Assembly: GCA_001986395.2 (NCBI GenBank)
Contig: MQVO02000001.1
Location: forward strand, 62,001-126,000
Reading direction: 5' to 3'
From: Irpex lacteus
Taxonomy: Eukaryota > Basidiomycota > Agaricomycetes > Polyporales > Irpicaceae
DNA: 64,000 nucleotides
Shown: positions 50,673-61,863 of the stretch, piece by piece
Numbering within the stretch: the stretch's first letter is position 1
How the letters are laid out: every line of letters starts with the position of its first letter
Made by a program: the position numbers and the translations under genes
The notes under the pieces: generated by a model
What the model saw: the letters and a program-made list of their open reading frames with translations, nothing else
What the model was told of the DNA's origin: nothing
The model's database searches: none

Positions 50673-52966
50673 TTACAGAGAGACTACAAAACGAATAGAC
50701 ACGATCAAGCGGACATCGAAACGAAGTGTAGACCAAAATTTTCCCACAGTTTGACAGCGCGGCGCGTTACTGACAAAAAGTGAGGGAAGCTGCCTGAACT
50801 GAAGACGATTCACTTCGTTACACTCAGGAATCGTAACCGGCAGCTTCCCAGTCTCCGCAGCAAAATAGTCAACAAACTGCTCCTCAAACTCAGCCGGGTT
50901 CCATCCATCAGGTAGTCCAAGTTGCAGTGTTTGCGTGACATGACACAGCACCGTTCGCATTTCTTGCATCGCGAGATTCTTGCCCACGCAATTGGCAGGT
51001 CCAAAAGAAAACGGAATGAACGCGTTCACATTATGAACGAAAGCTTCGCTCATCTCTGGTTCCTCTAAACCTTCCGCAATGAGCCATCTTTCAGGCCAGA
51101 AGCGTTCAGGTTGCGTGAAGTTGCGCGGGTCACGATGCATAGACCAGATGTGCATGCGAGTAACGGTTCCCTCCGGGATGAAGCTATTCATTCAATAAGT
51201 TTCTTCCGAGGCCGTTTACGGGGTACAAGCTAGTGCTTACTATTGTCCAACAACTTTATCGCCCCCGCCGACGAGGGGTGCACGCGCACTACCACTCGGC
51301 ACAGGAGGGAACATTCTCAAAGCTTCATTTCTGTGGACCTTATCGATCAGAACTTATTAACATCTCCAAGTAAGGAAGTACGCACATTACTGCCTCAAGA
51401 TACACCATACGAGGGTGATGCTCCGTACCAGTTGAGTCCTCCCCCGGTGGATAATATTTGTCGACCTCTTCTCTAAGCCGCTTGTACGTCTCCGGATGAG
51501 TCAGAATACACCAGAAGGCAGCGGCAAGAACAATGCTTGTGGTGTCAGAGCCAGCGACGAGTGCTAATGTCCCATCAGATACGACTACTTCTTTTGGGGG
51601 ACTCTGTTTCTCGGCTCCATCTTCATTACTCTACCGTGCCGTATTAGCGACCAAAAAGCTGGTGCATCCGAGAACAATAAAACCTACCAGGTAGTAGAAG
51701 AGATCCTTGGTCTCCGCCCCCGCTTCATATCGAGCTTTAGCTCGACCAATGCCCAAGTTGCGAAGCCTTTGGACACGATCACGGAGCGCAGGAATATACT
51801 TTGCGATATGCGGCAGCCAAGTGATCTGTTCGAACAAAAAGGCCGACCTGGAATGTGCGATAAGAACTCAGCGCTCAGCGCTCAGTGGGCACCCATATTC
51901 ATTAGAACGTACACAAAAGCACTGCGGAGTAGGTGCCACAGATCGTCGCCGTCTCCGTTTTCCATCATGGCGCTCCCACCCCCGAATCTATTGCAACAAA
52001 GTTAGGCTTCGCATCATATCTCAACTGAACGTTGCTTGTGCAAGATGACTCACGCCATATCGCCCATGAAGTCGTATGCAAACAAACTGATCCATGTCGC
52101 CAGATCGACTATACCTTTCTGGCTCGCGAGTGAATCCACAAGCTGTGCAGCGCGGTGAGCAATTTTGGGATGGTATTCCTTGAGCGCTGCGCTATTAAAG
52201 GCGCGATTCCACGGTTTTCGACGTCGGGCGTGCTCTGCGGGATCCCTGTACATAATGAGCGAGTGTACAGATGGATTGAAAGCCGCTGCCAATCGACCTA
52301 AGTTGAACGGGGCGATGAAATCGTTGATCAACAATATGAGCGGCGTGCTAACGTGGAAAACCATACCTGGACCTTTCGGAAACCCTGCCGTACCCATGAT
52401 GCCTGGGATGATGGAGGCGTCGCAGAAGGAGAGGTCATTAGGGCCTTGGGGATCGCGAGAATGGCTTAGTGCATGACTGGGAAGCCCAAGATTGAGGGCA
52501 TACCTATTCTGACAACGTCGCCGTACCTTCGATGAAGTCGTTGGCACCAAAGGTGCTGAGTCCCGCCTCTTGTCTCCCAAATCATCCACCATTTAGAGAC
52601 TTTGCACAGCAGTGGACCAGGATAGCGAGCGAGCGGATGAAATGGAGAGAGCCTGTAGAGAATCACCGATAGACTCAACGTACACCAGAAGAGAGAGTAT
52701 GTCACTGCAACTGCGATGAACCACCGCTCAACATGGGGTGCTAACAGCAAGGCCAGCGGTAGTGGGGGTGCAACGAGAAGAAGGGCAATTCGAGCAGCGC
52801 TAGAGGGCTCCCATCGTTTGAAGACGTAATGAATTGTCTGAACACGTGAAGTCTGGTCAGTCGTGGCACATAAGAAGGTCTGTGAATTGCCTACGAGACT
52901 AGATGCGACATGTGCGACTGCCACGTCTCTCAGGTTCAGAACGGGTATAACGTCGTATAGTCCCAT
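50673..52966 (-). CDS. Cytochrome P450 with multi-pass N-terminus, right paralogue
   Basis: Nine exons: 52966-52895, 52837-52504, 52444-52367, 52297-52054, 51987-51913, 51847-51688, 51630-51386, 51330-51241 and 51183-50673, giving 602 residues. The first eight exons have exactly the lengths of the paralogue at 8094-10240. Hinge YRLSPFHPLARYPGP, I-helix AGSDTTS, NEALRMFPPVPSG, PERW and heme loop FIPFSFGPANCVGKN are all present, so the enzyme looks intact. As in the paralogue, alanine replaces the usual arginine two residues before the cysteine ligand. The last exon runs 46 codons past the point where the paralogue stops, adding a tail without similarity. Intron 3 (52366-52298) happens to be open in frame but matches an intron in the paralogue. 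A TATA-like AATATAAG lies at 53049-53056. Substrate unknown. Confidence 0.87.
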
Positions 52967-53048
52967 GGTGAAGGGATGCGCGAGGTGGAGATGGCGGTTC
53001 GTTATCGGTGAGACCTAAGTCTGAGTGGAGACGCTTTGAGACGACCGT

Positions 53049-53056
53049 CTTATATT
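53049..53056 (-). promoter_or_regulatory. TATA-like box of the right-hand P450
   Basis: AATATAAG on the minus strand, about 85 bp before the ATG at 52966. Confidence 0.5.
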
Positions 53057-53175
53057 CAGAGCCAGCTTCGGTAATTTATATTCCTTCCGTGGAGGTGCTT
53101 AGTTTGCGGCGCGCACTGATCGTACGAGTGAATAGTACCGACGAGTGGTGGTCATGATGAGCTACGCAACAGACT

Positions 53176-55890
53176 TCAATTTTTTAACCGTGATTTGGTA
53201 CCAACGTCAAGAATTTCTTCATAGTCGGGTGGCTCGCTGGCTAAGACGTACTTACCTCCAACGGTGCGACTCCTTCGGGATCGGCGAGGACCTTCTAAGA
53301 AGTCCGAGAGTCTGATTATCAATTGCAAGATGTGCAGTCCATACCTTCCCAAAGAGGTGATTCTGCTCAGATTCCAATCGCGAGGACAACAACAATGAAC
53401 ATCCTGATGACCTGGTGCGACTAATGTGGCTTATAGCCGCGGGCTCTGCGGCATGAGGAGCAAATCAGCGTCGCCTACCGTGTCGCTTGGCTTCATTCTG
53501 CGAGAAACATGTTCAGTATGATTCAATAGCACGAAGCGGGATACGTAGTACGTACTCCAGTAAATCCATTGAAGTCACGGTTACCGTAAAGGTGAATTTG
53601 TCCGCGGGATTCCCGGGCTCTATAGACGCCATCCTTTGTGGCAGCCACGTGGAGATCTATTGATTAGGCGCTGCGTCTCCGAGTCGGTCGTCGAGGACCG
53701 TCGTTCGCTTTGACCGATGACCACGACTATGAGCTTGGTTTGTCTGCTACAAATGGTGGTCGAACATCTTTTGTAAGGTAATACTCACGCAATATGAACA
53801 CGACATCGCATAATGCTTCGTTCTGTTCTCGTCAAGGAGGCATTAGGTCCGCCAGTGGTTTCTTGAAGGTGAGTCGCTTGACTCGTTCCGTAAGCTTGTA
53901 GTCCCTCGTTGGCTCGATAAGCATGAGTACGTGACCAATCTCTTCCTCCTGACCTGCAAGTAAGCAATCCATTATGTCGAGCACATCCCAACATACTTAC
54001 GTGCTATTGTGGCATTCCAGCTTGTCAGCGAGTCTTGCTCTGCCAGATCATTCGCTCCAGAGGCTCATGTGGCCTGCGAGCTTCGCTCAGGAGGACAGAA
54101 CACTGTATAGGATCGCGCTCAGTGTCTGCTTTCAAGGCGTTTGCATTAATCTTTATCAATACCCTACGATTGGACGATGCAAGTTGGCAATGGTTCTCGT
54201 ACCTCGTGAGTATCTCATTATCACTACTTCTCACACCAGAAGGTGTTTCTATAGACACTCATGGTCAGCCTTGATCAATAATAGGATGATACTGGGACAC
54301 GATTGGAGGGTCACTCATCTGGAAGGTACCTGGCATCGGGCTCTCGTTCTGACCCTGGATATCCCCGTAATGCGAAGGACAGATTCATTGGTCCTATATT
54401 GACGGATGGCAGTTACGTGCCTGCCATCTCCTTTGATTACGGGGTCTTCCCTCCTTCGGTGGCTGAAGGTACCTGGTGTATATCACCCCAAAATGGTGTG
54501 CTGCTGTCGATAATCTGGATCAGACGGACATCAACGCTTTACCTCCATCTCGCTCGCTTCTGGCATATGCACCCTGCACCTCTGGATTGACAGCGGTCTG
54601 TGCTCCTGCATAGCCGATAGACACCATGCACCACTATAGTCGTCACTGCTACGAACGCTTCTTGTGATTTACGACCTTCTTTGGCTTCTTCACCAAGCCT
54701 TAGCTCAACCAGTACGTCGTCACCGATAGGTTTGCTGGAATGCGTCACTAAGCCGCCATATTGACGATAGGAGTGCAATGCAGTGCCAAAGGCATCATCT
54801 AATGCATTGGATTAGGGCAGTTAGCAGATACCGACGAGTGTCGGGAGTTCTCACCTGTGAGTGACCTTTGTACAGCGGCGGGCACGTTCATCTATTTCAC
54901 AATGTTTAGTTGCAATAGATTCTGATCACGGGCGTGATTGTGCGCTGCGTGTATCTCGTAACCTGCGTTGTCAGAGGGGCCTCCTGCAATACGGCTATCA
55001 TTGGTCGACAACAGAAGTATATTCAGTGTAATATGTGTAAGCTTGATGAACAGGTTTACGGTATGTGTATTTCAATCCTCCGAGTCGGTTTTGTAATGTT
55101 AGCAGCTCTTCATCCTAACCTCAGCATGACAGCTTGAAATATTGTGCAAAGTGATGCTCACCTCATTGGCCGCCACAAACACCAAACGATAATAGCTATC
55201 GGTAGGTCGCACCGACTCCTGACAGAAAGACAGCGAGGATCCCTTCGGCGGTGCTGTTTGTAGTGGGGTACTCGGGTCAGGGCAACGTGAAGCTATAGTG
55301 AGACAGATTCAAAGTATAGTCAACAGAAACCTGTCAATGGCGTGTTTGTAGCCAATGTGTTGTCCGAGAGTAGACCGGCGAGCACATACACTGCATGACG
55401 AAAATCTAGTAGTTCGTTCTGCCCATTGGTTGGCGGAAAGCGGAATGATGTTCCGAGGAAAACCTTGTCAGCGCATACTTACGCAATATCATAACCTCGA
55501 GGGTACCTTCCTCTGATAGACTTCGGCTATGCTCGGTGGCGCTCTGCAACATCTCAGAGATAGCAACGAAGTAGCTGTGGCCGCAGAGTCTCCGCTTTGT
55601 TACGCCCAACCATGATGTCTGTATCTGTCGGGGGAGTCTTAGCACAGAATGATTGCACAAAGTCATAAACTCACCGTTAAGCTATCTCCCATTAGTGTGA
55701 GATACGACCCAGCTGTGTCTGAATTCAAGTTTGGGAGAAGTGAACGAACTTGACTGCTATTTTGGGACGAGAGTGCTTCGCGAAGTTTCCCCTTTGTACC
55801 CAGGTCTGCCAGGGCCTGCCGCAATCACAACCTTTGCTCACCTCGATTTGCCACGTTTGCCTTGAAGCAAATGTCACCCTTCCTACCTCT
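53176..55890 (-). CDS. Unresolved multi-exon gene, function unknown, possibly damaged
   Basis: Several minus-strand pieces look coding and are flanked by splice signals. Near 55690-55750 is NSDTAGSYLTLMGDSLT, followed at about 55500-55620 by SWLGVTKRRLCGHSYFVAIS. Near 55180-55290 is QESVRPTDSYYRLVFVAANE, at 54600-54790 SKPIGDDVLVELRLGEEAKEG, at 54055-54210 IKINANALKADTERDPIQCS, at 53800-53960 a Thr/Gln-rich piece, and at 53176-53390 a C-terminal LILG-like segment ending at TGA 53176. In the piece at about 54040 the frame meets a TGA right after WQSKTR. This may be a nonsense mutation or a missed splice. I could not build one clean frame and recognise no domain, so the limits are approximate. 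Confidence 0.35.
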
Positions 55891-56054
55891 CTCTGTGCTT
55901 GCTTTCCTAATATTCTGATTGGATGTGGAAAGACCGGCGGCCCCCCTACATGTTACAACGTGCGGCAACGTGCGTCACCCGTGATCGAGGTGATGTGGGG
56001 AGCCTTGCTCAACGCCACCGGCAGTCTTCAACATCTTGAACCACAACCACGACC

Positions 56055-58229
56055 ATGTCAAAGTTACAGATAGAGGATGCAGAGCTCTCCCCAACGTCGC
56101 CAATACTTTCTCCAGGAGAAGAATCTGATCAACTGGCGGTCCAAGTGTACACGGAACCAAAGCCTGGTCTGGATGGGAAACCCGTTCGCTGTGAGTTATT
56201 CTACTTGGCTTGTAGTGGATGATAGTCATGGACAAGGGCATGGACATCGGTGTGGATAGGGTTTGACGTGAGTTGCCTCCTTCGTGTCTCGTGTGTATAG
56301 CTGAGCTTTGTACAGGCCAATAGACAAGAACCGTATACCCGCATAACACCTTTCCAAGAAAGGCATGACACTAGCATTGAGTGAGCAAATTGGATGAGAT
56401 CTATATTGCTTACTGAAATGCCGCGAAAGGTTCTTCTATAAGCCCATCACCCTCACTGTGCTCGGTGCCGCCCTGGCGGTACTTAGTTACATTGCGACGA
56501 CACAGGACGTACTGGAGGAAGGTCGAGACAAAAGACGAGTGTACGTTCACGTATCATCGCTCTCCGTCCTCATGTTAATGTATCTGTAGAGGCGCATACG
56601 CCGCAATAGCAGGCTTCCTTCTCTTCGGCGTTATTCAGTTCAGAGATGGACCTTTCATTCGCCCGCACCCAGGTCCGCCGTTATAATAATCACTTGCAAG
56701 CACGCTGCTGACCTGAGTAGTCTTCTGGAGACTTGTGTTGGGTGTCAACCTGTTATACGAGCTCGCACTGGTCTTCCTCCTATTCCAAGATCTCGACTCT
56801 GCTCGCTCCATGATGAAATACATTGACCCGAACCTAGGCAAACCGCTCCCGGAGAAAAGCTACGCGGAGAACTGTGAATTCACACCGTCCAACGTTTGGG
56901 TACGTCGATGATCTCATTCTTACATGCTCTAATGATCTAATGGCCGTACTATTGGCCGATCTCAGAACGCTATTGACATATTCTGTCTGGCGCACGCTCT
57001 TGGTTGGTTTGGCAAGGCGCTGATCCTTCGTGACTACTGGTTTTGTTGGGTGAGTGTCCCTTATATGGGAGATTCCCCGCTATCTGACCCCAGGTTACCG
57101 ACGGATTACAGATATTGAGCATAGCATTTGAGTTCGCGGAGTACTCGCTGCAGCACCAGCTTGCTAATTTTGCAGAGTGCTGGTGGGATCATGTAAGCCT
57201 TTTACACTCCTCTCCTAATCCTGCTCGCCATTGTGTGCACCACCCGGGTCCTTGGCCTTGCTAACGTCCTCTGACTGATGAACCCGACAGTGGATACTCG
57301 ACGTCCTCATATGCAACTGGCTGGGAACATATCTTGGTGCGTAACGGTCATCATAATCTAACTCTACGCTGACAGATGATCCGTCAATCGCACGGTCATT
57401 TACGATGTCTAGGAATGAAGACATGTCAATACTTCGAAGTCAAAGTACGTGGCCGGTCATCAAGCCTGGTAATCGCTAGCTCTGACGTATTCTTTCATGG
57501 CCTCCCTTATATGATGCTCATATGTTTCCTTCACATGAACTCCTTACGGCTCCGACGATATCCACCCGATTTGTACGATTTATTTCGTTCGCTGCGTAGC
57601 AATACGTCTGGCGCGGGCTCCGCCAAACTCGGGGTATCCGGGGGAAGGCAAGGCGGGTGGTTAGCCAGTTCTCGCCGGCAGATTGGACCACGTTCAAATG
57701 GGAAGGCACTGCTAATTTTACGCATTACGTGACTGTGGTCCTTCTCCTGACAGTATTCCTGGCTGCAGAGCTCAATCCGTTTTATCTCAAGGTAGAATCT
57801 ATGGGAACTATTCTAACGAACTCGTTTCCGCTCACTACGCGTCTTAGACTTTGCTATGGATGGAACCTGACCATCCTTTTGTCATTGGAAGGTTGGCCGG
57901 CGTATTCCTCTGCGCTCTTCCAGCTGTTAGAGAGTTATATCAGTACACAGGTGACCCCAGGTAAGCTACCCACCCCGCCCCGGCCGCCCAAAAATAATAT
58001 GCTGACTGTCTCTACGCTGTGTAGGAGGGCGGTGCGTATGGGCCAGCATGTATGGCTGCTAATAGCGACCATAGCCACGGAGCTTCTCGCTATCACAAAA
58101 TGGTCGCGGGGACAGTTCCCAGAGCCGCTGCCGAAGAAAGTCAAATACGCGTGGTCGCTAGGTGCCACGCTATTGGTGCTTTACCCCACAATTGCTGTGC
58201 GTATCTATGATTGTTCAACCTCTTCGTAG
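56055..58229 (+). CDS. Phosphatidylserine synthase, base-exchange type (PTDSS family)
   Basis: ER multi-pass enzyme that swaps the head group of an existing phospholipid for serine. Thirteen exons join in phase to about 450 residues: 56055-56190, 56216-56249, 56324-56380, 56430-56540, 56590-56672, 56721-56899, 56966-57049, 57112-57192, 57291-57336, 57413-57444, 57600-57791, 57848-57960 and 58025-58229. Conserved stretches match animal PTDSS1/2: [117 protein letters not shown] and [11 protein letters not shown]. The N-terminal 60 residues are hydrophilic. Length is close to the family norm. The final codons are uncertain, since a GTGCGT donor at 58197 could replace the last residues. This differs from the CDP-DAG-dependent Cho1 enzyme of yeasts. 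Confidence 0.88.
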
Positions 58230-58572
58230 GGTTTTGCCATCTCAGATTGCTGATCCGTCGTGGCCTTGATTGCCGTGTGGCCATCTCTTAGTTCGGTATA
58301 CCCAGTATCAGGCGGTATCTTCGCCGGCAGTCACGGAAAAACAAGCCCAAGTCACAGTAATCATTCTACTAGACTTATCTACAATATATGTGAGTAAGCT
58401 TTGTTTGCTATCCAACCAACGTTGCTAATGATCCAGTACAAGTTTTTAATTATAGCTCAAAGCTGCATATTCTGTGACAGAGTGATCGTCGTCCAATCAT
58501 ATCCGGTCGGAGTAAACAGACGTTCGTTGACTGCGGGAGATTGCTGTATCTGGGAGGTTACGTCTGGTGAGG
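58230..58572. other. Convergent 3' region after the synthase
   Basis: Terminator region of the synthase and 3' flank of a minus-strand coding-like exon. No gene seen. Confidence 0.4.
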
Positions 58573-58806
58573 CTAAGGGGGAGTTACGGGGGTGATGACA
58601 TCTGGATCCGGTATGAGATAATGCTCGACGAATGCTGGCATATCTGGGCCGACGTACTTCCACCATCGCCTATTTCTATCTATCTTCGTGGAATATGTGA
58701 TCGCGAGGTTCTCGGAGTTGTGTTTGGGTGAGACGCGAGTAGTAAAGATATGCTCAAAGTCTGGTGGTCGAGTTTGGTGGGCTTCAAGGCTTAGAATTGG
58801 GACCAA
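58573..58806 (-). CDS. Coding-like C-terminal exon of an unresolved gene
   Basis: The frame has protein-like composition (TRPPDFEHIFTTRVSPKHNS, NRRWWKYVGPDMPAFVEHYL) and ends at TGA 58573. It is probably the last exon of a minus-strand gene whose other exons lie to the right. Candidate pieces there are at 59000-59320 (EVMLRDSAPYVTVCMLRNVV), 59830-60060 and 60310-60600 (GEDGKYDMVTHTRDHRIARP). I could not join them. Function not recognised. Confidence 0.35.
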   Translation of the reverse strand: MVPILSLEAHQTRPPDFEHIFTTRVSPKHNSENLAITYSTKIDRNRRWWKYVGPDMPAFVEHYLIPDPDVITPVTPP

Positions 58807-61800
58807 CTAGTAGCCTGAACCATCTCGAGCTTTTCATGCGCAGTAAGATGTGTGTTCGCTTTCTCTATGCGCTCAGCGTACAAACGTCGACAGTGCACGT
58901 TGCTGAAGATCGTCTGTGGGAGCTAACCTTTCATGTACAAGTTAAACAGATGGAGTAATGCACGCAGCTTAACTCCAGCCGGCCTTGGACGCAGCCAATT
59001 GCCGTATGTAGATAGCCACAAAGACGTGTATACACAAAGTTCCGGTTACCGGAGCAAACATGAGGTGCTGAGGCTGACGTTCGACGTTCGCGGGAACAAG
59101 CAGGAATAGTTCCTGATTGGGTAGCTGAATGACCAGTCAAGAATGAAGGTAAGGGGCAGCTTTTCGGGCCCCGAACGGTCAGGTCATCGCCTTCCAACTT
59201 GTGATCATTGCGCGCGATGATACTTATCTTTGGTACAGTCGCAACGACGACGTTTCTCAACATACATACTGTTACATACGGAGCACTGTCTCGTAGCATG
59301 ACTTCATATTCCGAATTCACTAGATACCCGAACTTAAACTTAATTCCCCAAATAACCGACCGGTCACTCAGGTTGTCGGGCGTTGGTGGACGATAGAGTG
59401 GACATTAATTAGACTTTCAGGTTTTTCCACTAAACTGAAGGTACCTGGCGGGATTTGCTGTGTCAGTGGAGATTGGACGCGTCGATGGGCTTGTTCGGGG
59501 ACGCCTGAGATCTCTTGAGCGAATGCAATTGGATCCGAGGATACATGCCCAACCTTGCGCGTTTGGATACCGCCGGCTGTGGCATTGGCACTGAAGAGGT
59601 TTAGACCGAGTGGTAAGGTTCGTGGTGAGTGATAATGGACATGCGTGCGCGGTGTGCGATGGAGCTTACGATAAGTTCTTGTCCATGTAGAACGAATAGC
59701 AAGCCATGCACAGTGCGTGGCCTGCTACGATAACACTCTTCACCGAGCCACAGATAGCGATCCAACTGATTTATGACGCTTCCCACCTCCGAGCGAATAG
59801 CAACGGAGACGAGGACTGGGGAAGGGATATTAGAACGGGTATGATAGCCATTTCGGGCAAAACAATGCTCGTCCGCATGTGCCTTCCCTTGTCATGAATC
59901 CTATACAACTCCCAATAGGAGCCATGGATGGTGGCGTGATTGTTGCCGCCAGTCGGCGAAACGGAGAGGGGTAAGGGGACACAACAAGCACTACATATTG
60001 CACACTGCATGCGCAGGCGGGACGTCGACGCTCACTGGTCCTGAAAGCTGGATCATTCATGATGGATCGTCGAAGACATAAACACGGACAACGTACCGGA
60101 TGCCGGCAGATGGTCACCGGTGCTTGTCTTGGCTATGTACTGAGAGGGCAGTATGATTCGCTATTATGTTCTTTCCGAATGACCGGGGAGCAGTGGCAGT
60201 GACTTTCGTTAAGTACTGTCAGTGTTGAACAAGCATTGCTACAGCTTGAAAGCATGTGTATGCAGTAAAGACAGTACTTACGAGATATAGCGTCGTCCTT
60301 GGTCACCGGAGAACAGTTGCTCCTAATCCAGCATGCAAAGAAGGGCTGATGACCGAGGCAGACGATCGATTGTGCGCGTCGCGAGAGAAATGAAGAAGCT
60401 CAGGATTCTGCAGTGCAAGAAGCGTCGCTTGTAACGGGCGAGCAATTCGATGATCCCGTGTGTGAGTGACCATGTCATACTTTCCGTCTTCACCGAACAT
60501 ACTGTATGTAGATGACGGATACAAGGCAGCCCGTGTTGGACATTCTGTGAGAATGCAGTCAACAGCCCCGGGGATCATGCCCCTGGGGTACTGTATATGG
60601 CCCAATCGGAAACCTCACTTCGTCGTGCCATCATTCCGAGCGTGAAATCTGTCTATTTGTGTTATGTCGGCGGACAAACCTCCATGGAGACGGTCTCTAA
60701 ATAGCCTGCACTCACCTTTATATTGGAGAGACACGTCAAGCTCACGCGATCTGCCTGTCTGATAACATGCGCAAGTTGATTGGAGGAGTGAAGGCGAGTA
60801 GGGGTGGTCTTGATAGATGAAATACAGGCACGTACAATGCAGTTTACATTCCGTACCTTGCATAGAACGCACCCTCAGTTATCCCGGGACCTAGCACTGC
60901 ATGATTCATATCGCTGCTTACGCTGTGTACTAAGTAGTCACATAGTGATGTAAGTAACCATTATCTGTTGACATAGTACTGAGAGCGGTGCTTACCGTGC
61001 AGTATCAGGTGCCTGCAGGAGTGAAGTTAAGACGGCATGACATACACACGTATGTCGCGGCACGCAAAATGGCTACATCGAAATTTGACTTACAAAACAG
61101 ACTTATTTTGCAGCTGGAAGCATCTTCGTACCGTGCATCCGTGGAGGAGTAAGTTCAGCCTCGTCTAGCGCAAGTGACATCCGTAATTCGTACCTTCGGT
61201 AATAACACATACACTACACCGAAGGCTGTCTGGAGCTCGAAGATAACGACCAACATCGATGAACATTGAGGTTGCATATTGGAGAGCGCGCCAGCGTCCA
61301 GAGGAGGCCCAGAAGATCGCAATGTAGGGTGTATGATCCGAAGGAACAAGTAATGACAGAGACGTCTTGGGCAGTTGTCAAATCCCCAGCGTTCGGCGAT
61401 CAAGCCAAGATGTTGAATGAGCAACGGAGATGCTGAAAGAAGGCATCGTGAACAATCAACATTGCGTGCCGGCTCTTCGTATTCCGGCGTCGTTGTCGCG
61501 TGTCGGTATCTGTATTGCAGGAGGCCCTGTCCCAGGCTTGCAGCTGACATCTGTAATCTGACCAGATGCAACCAATGAGCACACCAGGTCAAAGATCCGA
61601 GTCGGGGGAAAGTAAAGCTACTGTGAATCAGGAAGCAGAGGAAGGATTGTATTGTGCTTGAGAGACAGCGATTGCGGCGTGGAAACGAGTCTGCTGGTTG
61701 AGCTCTGACTGCGTTGGCGCCTTGCAGCATGATTACCACGTATAGGGGGTGGCAAGAAGCTTTCGAGCTTGCTGCTCGAGGCTAACGATACTCTGATACG

Positions 61801-61863
61801 AGCGCTGAGAGAAGACGAAGATGAGGTAGAAGACCAATAATAAACGTAATGGGAGCGAACCAT
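58807..61863. other. Region with scattered minus-strand coding-like pieces
   Basis: Fragments on the minus strand at about 59000-59320, 59830-60060, 60310-60600 and 61155-61863 have plausible composition, but splice signals do not give one reading. The piece at 60310-60600 (DMVTHTRDHR, LQATLLALQNPELLHFSRDA) loosely resembles the one at 53800-53960 (SRTHAYRANEG, SQATHLQETTGG), so two diverged relatives may flank the synthase. No repeats or RNA genes seen. Confidence 0.3.

Noticed and set aside
52298..52366. Retained coding segment in the right-hand P450
   Set aside because: Open in frame by chance, but it has GTATGG and TTAG ends and sits where the paralogue has an intron.
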